Assembly: GCA_018673925.1 (NCBI GenBank)
Contig: JABHBL010000043.1
Span: 62,001 to 126,000 of the forward strand
Length of the DNA stretch: 64,000 nucleotides
Source of the DNA: Fidelibacterota bacterium
Lineage (GTDB): Bacteria; Fidelibacterota; UBA8477; JABMPR01
Direction of reading: 5' to 3'
Shown piece after piece: positions 27,354-35,915 of the stretch. The stretch's first letter is position 1, and each line of letters opens with the position of its first letter. The translations under genes and the position numbers were made by a program. The notes under the pieces are model-generated. The model saw only the letters and a program-made list of their open reading frames with translations. It did not search any database and was not told where the DNA came from.

Positions 27354-27770
27354 TTATGCCTGTTCTGACAAAAGCTCCTGAATCCGTTGTTTTAAGTCAT
27401 CCCGGGTCTTGCGGTAATCAGGAAGTTTGGACTCATCTACATCCCAACCATGAAAGGGATCTTTAAGGCCCCAATGAATTCGTTGAACATCACCTGGAAA
27501 AGTGGGACAGGTTTGGGCAGCATGGTCACATACTGAGATGACAATATCGATCCCAGAATCCAGATAATCATTTACATCATCAGATGTTTGATGACTAATA
27601 TCTATTCCCAGTTCTTGCATCACCAAAATGGACATGGGGTGAATTCGACTGGGTTCCACTCCAGCCGAAAATACTTCGTACTTATCACCGGCCATATCCC
27701 GCATCAAGCCTTCACCAATTTGAGAACGACAGGAGTTTCCCGTACATAAAAAGAGAACCTTTTTTTTCAT
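27354..27770 (-). CDS. arsC: Arsenate reductase, thioredoxin-coupled type
   Basis: 138 residues with a low-molecular-weight phosphatase fold. The P-loop C9-TGNS-C-R matches CX5R. Cys81 and Cys88 (SVCDHAAQTCPTF) correspond to the Cys82-Cys89 redox relay of Staphylococcus plasmid ArsC. DPFHGWDV holds the general acid. Reduces arsenate to arsenite. No arsenite exporter or ArsR gene is adjacent, so a phosphatase role cannot be excluded. Confidence 0.9.
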   Translation of the reverse strand: MKKKVLFLCTGNSCRSQIGEGLMRDMAGDKYEVFSAGVEPSRIHPMSILVMQELGIDISHQTSDDVNDYLDSGIDIVISVCDHAAQTCPTFPGDVQRIHWGLKDPFHGWDVDESKLPDYRKTRDDLKQRIQELLSEQA

Positions 27771-27782
27771 GTAAATCGAATC

Positions 27783-28250
27783 TCAACCTCTGTTTAAATA
27801 GACAACCTGCCAGTCATCATTTATTTTGCCTGCCAGATAACCAATGCCATACGAAATGCCACCCCAAAGGGCAATACTTAGCAACTGTTGGCCTGGTTCA
27901 ATATCAACTTCATTTCCATCCAGGTCTGTTGTAGTCCCACCCGATGCCAACCAGGCTCCGAGATTAAAACCCACACACGCCCCCGCACAGTTTTGACCAA
28001 ATTTTTTAGCTTTTCCGGATTTTGCCATCACCTGAACGACCTCTGAGAGCGTGAAGACCTGATCCTGCCCTCCAACATCAAGAGTGACAGATTCCATGGT
28101 CATGCGCAAATCTTTCCCTTCCAGAGTCATACCATTTGATAAGAATACTTTGCCCATAGCGTATTCCTGTGTGGCAACCTGTGCACTTAACAGAGTGACC
28201 ATTAAACTCAATAAAACAATCGTACTGACTGAACTATATTTTCTTAACAT
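27783..28250 (-). CDS. Secreted protein of unknown function
   Basis: 155 residues with a signal peptide (TIVLLSLMVTLLSAQ). It then has a small beta-rich segment (KVFLSNGMTLEGKDLRMTMESVTLDVGG) resembling surface-exposed SH3-like repeats. A glycine-rich hydrophobic stretch with CAGACVGFNLGAWLASGG follows, and near the C-terminus LSIALWGGISYGIGYLAG. It probably lies in the envelope. It is the first gene upstream of arsC-ogt. I do not recognise the family. Confidence 0.6.
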   Translation of the reverse strand: MLRKYSSVSTIVLLSLMVTLLSAQVATQEYAMGKVFLSNGMTLEGKDLRMTMESVTLDVGGQDQVFTLSEVVQVMAKSGKAKKFGQNCAGACVGFNLGAWLASGGTTTDLDGNEVDIEPGQQLLSIALWGGISYGIGYLAGKINDDWQVVYLNRG

Positions 28251-28403
28251 TCCGACCCCTTTTTTTCAAAATTTATGAACTTCAATTTAGACCATTTTTT
28301 AAAAGAATAAAGACCAAGCTATCCAAGAAGCACTTCAATTTCATATTCATATATCTCGTTAATAGACCACCGCTTAATAGAGCATAACGATTGTGTTTTA
28401 CAC

Positions 28404-28453
28404 ATAATGCATTATCTTCAGCATATATTTACAATAATAACATAACTATTATT
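28404..28453 (+). promoter_or_regulatory. Two AT-rich palindromes upstream of the Lrp-type gene
   Basis: ATAATGCATTAT (28404-28415) is a perfect palindrome. AATAATA-acataac-TATTATT (28433-28453) is an inverted repeat ending right at the AGGTG ribosome site. Their centres are about 34 bases apart, near three helical turns. Lrp/AsnC proteins commonly bind AT-rich palindromes and regulate their own genes, so these are candidate autoregulatory operators. Confidence 0.5.
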
Positions 28454-28461
28454 AGGTGATT

Positions 28462-28944
28462 ATGGGTTTAGATAAAATTGACAGGCAAATTTTAGACATT
28501 CTGCAGGAAAATGGTCGTATTTCCAATGCTGAGTTAGCCCGACGTATAAATATGTCCCCTCCTCCAACACTGGAGCGTGTAAAAAAACTAGAGCGTCATG
28601 GGATTATTCAAAATTATGTAGCACTTGCCAACCCTGCCAAACTCGGGCTGAACTGCTTTACATATGTTGAGGTCACTCTGGTTCGACATGGTCGTGAAGG
28701 TGTTGAGCGATTTATGAAATCAATCACCTCCCTGGATGAAGTGATGGAATGTCATCACATTACCGGTGGCGCAGACTTTCTGCTGAAAGTTGCCAGCCAG
28801 GATATCCCGGATTATGAAAATTTCGTACTCCATAAATTGACTGCTCTACCTGAGGTCCAACATTTGAAAACCATGGTGGTTCTATCCACTTTGAAACATG
28901 AAACCAGAATGCCCACCGATTTAAACACACAGGATTCTAAGTAA
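28462..28944 (+). CDS. Lrp/AsnC-family transcriptional regulator
   Basis: 160 residues. The N-terminal helix-turn-helix (KIDRQILDILQENGRISNAELARRINMSPPPTLERVKKLERHGII) is followed by the RAM ligand-binding domain (EVMECHHITGGADFLLKVASQD). The start is ATG 28462 with AGGTG spaced five bases; an in-frame GTG lies six bases earlier. The homoserine dehydrogenase gene follows after two bases. The operon suggests response to an amino acid of the methionine/threonine branch, which is inferred from context. Confidence 0.93.
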   Translation: MGLDKIDRQILDILQENGRISNAELARRINMSPPPTLERVKKLERHGIIQNYVALANPAKLGLNCFTYVEVTLVRHGREGVERFMKSITSLDEVMECHHITGGADFLLKVASQDIPDYENFVLHKLTALPEVQHLKTMVVLSTLKHETRMPTDLNTQDSK

Positions 28945-28946
28945 GC

Positions 28947-29996
28947 ATGTTGATCAATAAGGGTTCTGCCCGAAAACACCTCATTGCACTGGTGGGTTTC
29001 GGTCACGTAGCCCGGGGGTTATGTGAGATTCTCCTGGAAAAACGTGACCTCCTCAAAGAGGAACACCAATTTGAGTTTGAAATTGTTGCTGTGAGTTCCC
29101 GCAGTCGTGGTTCCATGTTTCACCCTGCTGGCTTGTCCCTTTCCTACCTCAATTATCTCACTCAAAACGAAACGCCTTTTGTGGAAAATGTAAAAGACTG
29201 GGATTCTGAGGACATGATCCGTGAGTCAAATGCTACAGTGATTATCGAGCTCGCCCATACCAACCTGGTTGATGCTGAGCCCGCACTGACTCACTGTCGG
29301 ACGGCCTTCAAAACAGGGAAGCATGTTATTTCCGCGAATAAAGGTCCTGCTGCACTGGCTTATTCAGAGATGAAAATGCTAGCTCGGAAACGGGGTTGTG
29401 CTTTTCTCAATGAGGCAACCGTGTTGAGTGGTACGCCTGCCATCAGCTTTTTTAAAAGTTCTCTGAAGGGCAACCTTGTTTCAGGCGTACGAGGTATTTT
29501 AAATGGAGCCACCAACTTCATTTTAAGCGAAATGGAGTCTGGTTCAGGCTATGATGAGGCCCTCCAACAGGCCGAAAAAAGAGGGTATCTCGAAGCAGAC
29601 AAGTCTGCTGATATTGATGGCAAAGATGCCCAGGCCAAGCTGGCTATTCTGGCAAACGAACTCTTTGACTTGACCATTGACCTCGCAGATATCGAGCGGG
29701 TGGGGATTTCAGCCATCACTCAGGTGCACATTGAAGATGCCCGTCGTGAAGGCAAACGCTGGAAACTGGTTGCCACACTTTCCACTGGAGGTGACAAAAT
29801 AGTCGCTCAAGTCAAGCCTGAAAAGCTAGCGCTTTCTGACCCGCTAGCCCAGGTGAAGGGAAGTTTGAATGCCATCACCTTTTCAACTGATCTAATTGGA
29901 GATGTAACTATTACAGGTCCGGGAGCCGGTAGCAAGGAAACCGGTTATGCCGTGTTATCTGATCTTTTATCATTAAACACTGGAGTGTATTCATGA
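28947..29996 (+). CDS. hom: Homoserine dehydrogenase, short form without ACT domain
   Basis: 349 residues. An NAD(P)-binding GFGHVARGL sits at the N-terminus, then VISANKGPAAL and the catalytic block GVRGILNGATNFILSEMESG. EADKSADIDGKDAQAKLAILAN holds the substrate-binding acidic residues. The usual regulatory ACT domain (~80 residues) is absent. It reduces aspartate semialdehyde to homoserine. Its stop overlaps the next gene's ATG by four bases. Confidence 0.9.
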   Translation: MLINKGSARKHLIALVGFGHVARGLCEILLEKRDLLKEEHQFEFEIVAVSSRSRGSMFHPAGLSLSYLNYLTQNETPFVENVKDWDSEDMIRESNATVIIELAHTNLVDAEPALTHCRTAFKTGKHVISANKGPAALAYSEMKMLARKRGCAFLNEATVLSGTPAISFFKSSLKGNLVSGVRGILNGATNFILSEMESGSGYDEALQQAEKRGYLEADKSADIDGKDAQAKLAILANELFDLTIDLADIERVGISAITQVHIEDARREGKRWKLVATLSTGGDKIVAQVKPEKLALSDPLAQVKGSLNAITFSTDLIGDVTITGPGAGSKETGYAVLSDLLSLNTGVYS

Positions 29997-31183
29997 GTCT
30001 AAATTTAAAAAACAAGGGTATTAATACCCGAGTAACCCACGCTGGTGAAAATCCTGACACGGTTCATGGTAGTGTTGGAGTTCCTATTTACCAAACATCC
30101 ACATTTAAGTTTCAAGACGCCGACCATGGCGCTCGTCTCTTTGGAGGAGAAGAAAAAGGCTATATCTATACCCGAATTGGTAATCCAACGACCAATACAT
30201 TTGAAGAGGCTGTGGCCTTACTTGAACATGGCTATGGTGGAATCGCAACTGCCTCTGGAATGGCCGCAGTAAGTAGTGTCTATATGGCTTACCTGGGAGC
30301 TGGAGCCCATATGGTGGGAACAGATGCCGTTTATGGCTCATCAAGGATGGTTATTGAAAATGACTTTAGTCGTTTTGGTGTCGAAAGCTCTTTTATTGAT
30401 ACAGCTGACCTGGATCTGATTCGACGCTCCATGAAACCCAACACCAAATTGCTTTACATAGAAACACCTGCCAACCCTACCATTAAACTGGCTGACATTG
30501 AGGCATGTGCAGAAATTGCCCATGAACATGGTGCCGTTCTGGTTGTGGATAACACCTTTATGAGTCCCATACTTCAGAACCCCCTGGATCTGGGAGCTGA
30601 CGTGGTCCTCCATAGCATCACAAAATATATTAATGGACACACTGATGTCGTTGGTGGGGTGATTATTACCAAAACCGAGGAAGAGTTTAGTCGTGTAAAG
30701 TCTGTAATAAACGCTCTCGGCGGAACTATGGACCCCCATCAGAGCTGGTTGGTTCTAAGGGGCATGCGCACACTATCCTTGAGAGTTCAACGTGGTGAAG
30801 AGAACGCCCACAAACTGGCTGAATATCTGGAATCTCATCCCAAAATTGAGTGGGTCCGTTACCCCGGTTTGAAATCTCATCCACAGCATGATTTGGCCAA
30901 ACGTCAGATGAAAGGTTTTGGATCTATGATCAGCTTTGAAGTCAAGGGTGGTCTGGAAAACGGAAAGACACTTTTAAACAATGTGAAAATCCCACAACTG
31001 GCAGTTTCACTAGGTGGGTATGAGTCTCTTATTCAGCATCCTGCTTCAATGACCCACGCCAACATGCCAGAAAATGAAAGAGTGGATGCGGGCATAACCA
31101 ACGGTCTGGTTCGATTCGCCGTTGGAACTGAGGATGTCGAAGATTTGCAGGCTGATTTAGAAGCAGCCCTGGCACTGATCTAA
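29993..31183 (+). CDS. Cys/Met-metabolism PLP enzyme, methionine gamma-lyase or cystathionine gamma-synthase type
   Basis: 396 residues. The PLP lysine is in SITKYINGHTDVVGG. The family blocks YTRIGNPTTNTFEEAVALLEHG, ATASGMAAVSS, YIETPANPTIKLADI and VSLGGYESLIQHPASMTHA are all present. Methionine gamma-lyase, cystathionine gamma-synthase and O-acetylhomoserine sulfhydrylase share this fold and cannot be separated safely by eye. With hom and an Lrp regulator upstream, either methionine synthesis from homoserine or methionine breakdown is plausible. Confidence 0.88.
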   Translation: MSLNLKNKGINTRVTHAGENPDTVHGSVGVPIYQTSTFKFQDADHGARLFGGEEKGYIYTRIGNPTTNTFEEAVALLEHGYGGIATASGMAAVSSVYMAYLGAGAHMVGTDAVYGSSRMVIENDFSRFGVESSFIDTADLDLIRRSMKPNTKLLYIETPANPTIKLADIEACAEIAHEHGAVLVVDNTFMSPILQNPLDLGADVVLHSITKYINGHTDVVGGVIITKTEEEFSRVKSVINALGGTMDPHQSWLVLRGMRTLSLRVQRGEENAHKLAEYLESHPKIEWVRYPGLKSHPQHDLAKRQMKGFGSMISFEVKGGLENGKTLLNNVKIPQLAVSLGGYESLIQHPASMTHANMPENERVDAGITNGLVRFAVGTEDVEDLQADLEAALALI

Positions 31184-31208
31184 ACCAATATCTCAGCATA
31201 ACACTATG

Positions 31209-31240
31209 AATCCCCGTTGATAATTCAGCGGGGATTTTCT
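31209..31240 (+). terminator. Rho-independent terminator of the lrp-hom operon
   Basis: AATCCCCG and CGGGGATT form an eight-pair stem with a 12-base loop, followed directly by TTCTTTTT. It lies 25 bases past the stop of the PLP enzyme gene. Confidence 0.8.
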
Positions 31241-31319
31241 TTTTAAGGCTTCCTGTTTCATGACCATATTGTAAGCTCATGACAAAACAAGAATGTCATA
31301 TACAGTTATCGAGGTCACC

Positions 31320-32573
31320 ATGAGTCAAAAAGCTGCACTTATCCTCATCATCATGCTGGTGCTATCAGCCTGTGTGGGGACACAATCCATGCTTGTTGAA
31401 GACCAGCCCTTAAAGGGGATTAACATTACTATTGATCCTGGTCACGGTGCCACCCAGGCCTATGATTCATTTCGAATTGGTCAAACAGGAGAACGGGAAG
31501 AGTGGATCAACCTCCGGGTTGCCAAGATACTAAGTAGAAAACTCACCCTGGCCGGAGCCAATGTGCTTATGACTCGCACCAAAGACAGGGATGTCAGCCT
31601 GGGTGGACGCGCCTCCATGGCGATAATTCATCAAAGCGACCTGTTTGTTTCCATCCACCATAATGGGTCGGTAAATGACCTGTCGATGGATCTCCCCATC
31701 GTCTACTTTTACGGTTCGGGTGATATGAATCCTGCCTCTGTAGATTTTGCCAGGATCCTTATTGACAGCATGCGCGCTGAAATGGACTTCCAGCAGCAGC
31801 TGGCTGGTGCTGTTTACAGCGACCATCTGATTTATAACTCAGGAACCTCGGTTTTGAGAAATACCATTGATGACATGCCAGGTGTCATTGGAGAAGGTGG
31901 GTTTTTCACCAATCCCTCTGGGGAGGGACGACTTAAATCAAAAGCTTACAATAAGCTGGAGGCAGAAATTTATTATAAAGCCATCCTGGAGTATTTTGAT
32001 CGAGGTATACCGTCAGCTATGTGCTTATTACCTGACACCCTAAAATATATTGATCTGCTCAGACCAATTGCATTCGAACTGGATGATGGTTTTGGTAACA
32101 CATTTTTTGTTGAAAACAGCTTCAAGGTTTTACAGGATGGCGTGCAAATTCAATCCATTTGGGATTCAAATTCAGGAATTCTTACAGCGACGCCCGACTC
32201 GTCTCTGGAACAGAATGTTTCCTTCCAGGTTTTTGCGCGTAACCTCCAGGGAAATGCCATACATCCTGTCCCGTTCAAGTTTATGACTAAAGCAGGTTAT
32301 GAATGGTTATCTCATGAGAAGTGGTTTGAGGCATTTGATGAGGCAGAAACCCTCTATTCCCAGGCAATTCAAAACAGTGAGCTAGATGTCCTTGATTCAA
32401 CCTTGCATCTTTATCAATTAAGTCTGGAGCTTCAGATAGTTCATCCCAAAGCCAGGATTGCTGAAGAAAAAATCCTCGAGTTGCTAAAAAAGAAGCAGAC
32501 TTTGGTTGACGGTGATATCAGCGATGAAATTGAAGCCCAGCAGTCACGGATAAGGGAATACTATCCTAATTAA
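31320..32573 (+). CDS. N-acetylmuramoyl-L-alanine amidase lipoprotein (Amidase_3)
   Basis: Cleaves the lactyl-amide bond of peptidoglycan. 417 residues from ATG 31320 with GAGG five bases upstream; an in-frame start nine codons earlier is less likely. The lipobox ends at Cys18 (MLVLSAC). The zinc motifs of the Amidase_3 fold are ITIDPGHG, SIHHNG and the catalytic PGVIGEGGFFTN. The C-terminal ~190 residues contain a beta-rich part and a helical, TPR-like end and are not the usual SPOR or LysM domains. It overlaps the convergent ATP-grasp gene by four bases at the stop. Confidence 0.88.
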   Translation: MSQKAALILIIMLVLSACVGTQSMLVEDQPLKGINITIDPGHGATQAYDSFRIGQTGEREEWINLRVAKILSRKLTLAGANVLMTRTKDRDVSLGGRASMAIIHQSDLFVSIHHNGSVNDLSMDLPIVYFYGSGDMNPASVDFARILIDSMRAEMDFQQQLAGAVYSDHLIYNSGTSVLRNTIDDMPGVIGEGGFFTNPSGEGRLKSKAYNKLEAEIYYKAILEYFDRGIPSAMCLLPDTLKYIDLLRPIAFELDDGFGNTFFVENSFKVLQDGVQIQSIWDSNSGILTATPDSSLEQNVSFQVFARNLQGNAIHPVPFKFMTKAGYEWLSHEKWFEAFDEAETLYSQAIQNSELDVLDSTLHLYQLSLELQIVHPKARIAEEKILELLKKKQTLVDGDISDEIEAQQSRIREYYPN

Positions 32574-33739
32574 CTGCTTGAGATAAATTCTCTGAGATCT
32601 GAATGGAGCAGCTTATTCAAGTCGCTCATGTCATTTGCTGGCACCTTGCACATGAGAAATCCGAACAGCGGGAATTTCTGAAAATCTGTCTTCCTTAATT
32701 CCAGTGGATTACGGATCGTTGCAAGTAGAGCATCATAATCAAAACGGGCAATTTCTTTCCCCGCTATGCCAGTACTGTTATTTAATACAACCAGGGCATA
32801 TACATGGTCTGGATCAATTTTCGTCAGGTGATCCCAGTTCGGTTTAACTGACTTTACCACCGCCTCATAAAGATTCATATCCCAGGCATATTGAGCCAGA
32901 TCTGCTGTGGAACACCAGCCTCCAAAACGCAATGGATTTATTTCTATAGCTGCTATCTCATCAGCATCGATTCTGATTTCGATATGGGCTTGAAATTTTC
33001 TGAGATTAAAAAGACTGCCCAATATATTCAGGTAACTCTGAACGGGTTCCAGATATTGCTTCATAATGGACGATGAGGTGATGTAAACTCGGTCATTTAC
33101 GTCATCTCCAGAGGCAAACAGATGTTTCATCATATTCAGAATGACAACCTGCCCTAGCTCGTCAAAATAGCAATCCACCGCAAACTCTTCTCCGGGAATT
33201 ACTTCTTCTATGATGAAAGTGGAGTTATCCAGGACACCAGAAGGATAGATACCATCATAGCTCGAAGTCATCATATTCAAAGTTGAAAGCGTGTCCACCC
33301 ATTGATCCTGATTATCGACTCTTTGTACTCCAAGACTAAAAAAGCCAACCGATGGTTTCAGGATCACCGGAAAGGGAAGGGAAGCTGAATCTACATTTTG
33401 CAGCTCGCCATACGGGCATCCACTATAGTAATAGCCGGGGTGAATCTGAGCCAAAACATCTCGGAAGCACACTTTGTCTTTCAGTTGCGCCACTATAAGT
33501 GCCAACTCGCTTCCTGGAAATTGGGCTAGAATCCAGTCCAGAGCATTTTCAGAATTTGTATGAAACTGAATCTGCCGATCAGAGTTATAGGTCTGGACAG
33601 CCTTGCGCTCAGAGATATAATTTATTTTATATCCAGCCAGTGCCTCTTCTGCATAAGCGGTTTGGATAACAGGATTTTTGAGCTCTTGAAGGGTTTGTTT
33701 CAGATATTCAGAAACAAAGGGCGCATCGATTAAAAACAT
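32570..33739 (-). CDS. ATP-grasp superfamily protein
   Basis: 389 residues. The ATP-grasp features are FPVILKPSVGFFSLGVQRVD (ATP-binding lysine strand), FIIEEVIPGEEFAVDCYFDE and HIEIRIDADEIAAIEINPLRFGG (metal-binding Glu and Asn). Such enzymes ligate a carboxylate to an amine using ATP. The substrate is not evident and the fold is close to carbamoyl-phosphate/biotin carboxylase-like ligases. It has no partner gene; a transglutaminase-like gene lies upstream on the same strand. Confidence 0.82.
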   Translation of the reverse strand: MFLIDAPFVSEYLKQTLQELKNPVIQTAYAEEALAGYKINYISERKAVQTYNSDRQIQFHTNSENALDWILAQFPGSELALIVAQLKDKVCFRDVLAQIHPGYYYSGCPYGELQNVDSASLPFPVILKPSVGFFSLGVQRVDNQDQWVDTLSTLNMMTSSYDGIYPSGVLDNSTFIIEEVIPGEEFAVDCYFDELGQVVILNMMKHLFASGDDVNDRVYITSSSIMKQYLEPVQSYLNILGSLFNLRKFQAHIEIRIDADEIAAIEINPLRFGGWCSTADLAQYAWDMNLYEAVVKSVKPNWDHLTKIDPDHVYALVVLNNSTGIAGKEIARFDYDALLATIRNPLELRKTDFQKFPLFGFLMCKVPANDMSDLNKLLHSDLREFISSS

Positions 33740-33794
33740 GGATTATGATCTTGTTGACTGCCAAGAGATTTTGGCTGTAGCTACTCTTGGAAAC

Positions 33795-35252
33795 TTAATA
33801 GACTTGTTCAAGAATTTCTATTTCAACATTGCCCAGGACAGGGATGAGATTTGTTAAATTTTCAAAATCACCTTCAACCAGTGCAATGTGCGTAGCATCT
33901 GCAGGAAATTGATTCAGACTGGGATCCACATCTACCCACTCACCATCTATGGCAACAACAGGCCAGGCGTGGAAGAGGAAGCGTCCCTGGAGATAAACCA
34001 ATCCGATGTGAATCTTTGTAGGAACACCTGCAGCACGACTTAGGGCCGTATAGAGTGTAGTATGTTCAGTACAGTCACCAACACCTGTATTTAGAATGTC
34101 CACGGCACCTGAAATACTGGCAACTGGCCTCTTCTCCAAATAGTTGTAAACCCACTGGGTCAGGGTGTGACTAATGGCAATGGCTTGACTCTCATCACCC
34201 AATATCTGATTCGCTTTTTCACGAATTTGATCATGATCGCTCTGGACCATATCGGAGGCTTTCAAGTTTAGCTCAAGTTCATTTGGGTGCAAGGGGGTCG
34301 AAACTTGACTCAAGGTTACCACCAAGGGGTCTGTACTAATAATTTTCTGCCGCTCCGATGACAATCCTGCCAAGACGTCTGATGTGACGCCAGAGAGACC
34401 AATTTTTAACTCTTTTAGCTTCTTAGAGTTGGAGATGGGATAGCTGGGTATGACTGCAAAACCATTTAGTAAATCGACCTGTCCTGACTCAGCTTTTGCC
34501 AATGCCAATTCAGGTGTGGTTCTCTCCATCATCATCCCCATGATGGTTTCTTCCTTGTAAGTAATACCATTGTCATCCAGCCACATGATGGATGGTATAC
34601 TCTTAAACTCAATCCGCAATTTGTTGAGTAAATGTTTCTCACCAGCTACGCTAATGATCTCCTTGCCCTCATGGGTGATGGTCACATCGGCCATTTCATT
34701 GGACATGGCGTCATAGGCGGGTACCCTCATGGTTTGACCTTCTAAAATACCCTTGCTGGCAACCATGGGTTGAATGGCGGTATAAGTATAGAGATCTTTA
34801 GGCACGGTGATTTCAGTTCGGTTGGTATCCTCACCTTGAATGAATTCCAGCTCCATGATTGTGCCATACTTCTGTCCTTGAACATGGGTTGAATACTGAT
34901 CAGATAGCATCCAGAAACTAAAAGCCTCAAGTCGGAAAGAGGTGTCCATAACTGCTGTGTTTTCAAGATGAATTTCTGACTCCAGGCCACCAAAAACCAC
35001 ATTCAAGTTGCTTGAACTCTTAATGGTATAGCCATTGGCTCCTTGGTTTTCTATGGAATAAACGGTGTGTCCCATTTTTTTACCATCGAGATAAATATTC
35101 ATCCACTCCGATTCGCTGGGAAGTTCGCGCAGGCCTGAGGCCAGAGAGAGATAGGATCCAGCGCCTCCATTGAAGTAGGTCATATAGAAAAGTCTGCCAG
35201 ACAGGAAAAGCCAGACTAAGGCAAGTGAGATGAGATAAATTCTTTTCTTCAT
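33795..35252 (-). CDS. Transglutaminase-like membrane-anchored or secreted protein
   Basis: 485 residues. One N-terminal hydrophobic segment (YLISLALVWLFLSGRLFYM) is followed by a long beta-rich region. A transglutaminase-like core lies near 390-460: catalytic Cys in GVGDCTEHTTLYTALSRAAGVPT, His in FLFHAWPVV and Asp in WVDVDPSLNQ. Members act as peptidases, amidases or crosslinkers. It is probably periplasmic, held by the N-terminal segment. The gene stands 55 bases upstream of the ATP-grasp gene; a common transcript is possible. Confidence 0.85.
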   Translation of the reverse strand: MKKRIYLISLALVWLFLSGRLFYMTYFNGGAGSYLSLASGLRELPSESEWMNIYLDGKKMGHTVYSIENQGANGYTIKSSSNLNVVFGGLESEIHLENTAVMDTSFRLEAFSFWMLSDQYSTHVQGQKYGTIMELEFIQGEDTNRTEITVPKDLYTYTAIQPMVASKGILEGQTMRVPAYDAMSNEMADVTITHEGKEIISVAGEKHLLNKLRIEFKSIPSIMWLDDNGITYKEETIMGMMMERTTPELALAKAESGQVDLLNGFAVIPSYPISNSKKLKELKIGLSGVTSDVLAGLSSERQKIISTDPLVVTLSQVSTPLHPNELELNLKASDMVQSDHDQIREKANQILGDESQAIAISHTLTQWVYNYLEKRPVASISGAVDILNTGVGDCTEHTTLYTALSRAAGVPTKIHIGLVYLQGRFLFHAWPVVAIDGEWVDVDPSLNQFPADATHIALVEGDFENLTNLIPVLGNVEIEILEQVY

Positions 35253-35440
35253 TGAAAACTTCTAATGCGACCTTTCATTCATGGCATATCAAACTAGATC
35301 TAAAAGAGAAATACTTGTTTTCTCGAGGCATATTGGGCACAAATTTAGGCGTGATTCCAAATATTGGAAGTAAGATTAACGTTTAATCTTGTCAGGTTTG
35401 TGAGCCATGGCAAGTCTCCAAAATTGAAAGGGTTTCCTAA

Positions 35441-35902
35441 ATGCAATCAAAATCCACAACCATAGAAGATTATCTCAGCAATCTACCTGACGATCGAGCA
35501 GAGCAAATTACCCGGGTAAGACAAACTATTCTTGAAAATCTGCCTGAGGGCTATGAAGAAACTATGAACTGGGGTATGATCAGCTATCAGGTGCCCTTGA
35601 GTGTATATCCAGATACCTACAACAAGCAACCACTTCTATATGCCGCGCTGGCGTCTCAAAAAAACCATATGGCCGTTTATCTGTCAGGGATTTATACGTT
35701 TGAAGATCGATATACAGCGTTTGAGGCTGCCTATCGCGAAACGGGAAAACGATTAGATATGGGTAAGTCTTGTGTTCGATTTCGTAAAATAGAAAACCTG
35801 CCCCTGGAACTTATTGGTAAAACAATCGCCTCACTGCCCATGGTAGATTTTGTAGAGCACGTGAAGAAAGTGCATTCACGTAGGAAGAGCCGGAAAAAAT
35901 AA
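35441..35902 (+). CDS. DUF1801 (YdhG-like) protein
   Basis: 153 residues with the DUF1801 features YLSNLPDDRAEQITRVRQTILENLPEGYEETMNWGMISYQVP, NHMAVYLSG and GKSCVRFRKIENLPLELIGKTIA. This is a cytoplasmic family of uncertain function with an iron-chaperone-like fold (some members are annotated as iron-sulfur chaperone-like). A monocistronic gene, divergent from the transglutaminase gene. Confidence 0.8.
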   Translation: MQSKSTTIEDYLSNLPDDRAEQITRVRQTILENLPEGYEETMNWGMISYQVPLSVYPDTYNKQPLLYAALASQKNHMAVYLSGIYTFEDRYTAFEAAYRETGKRLDMGKSCVRFRKIENLPLELIGKTIASLPMVDFVEHVKKVHSRRKSRKK

Positions 35903-35915
35903 CCCCGGGAACCTG

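Noticed and set aside
28084-28278. Forward open frame inside the secreted protein gene
   Set aside because: It is the complement of a supported gene with signal peptide on the other strand and has no ribosome site or motif.
33757-33772. GCCAA...TTGGC inverted repeat after the transglutaminase gene
   Set aside because: Five pairs only and no T-run, not distinguishable from chance.
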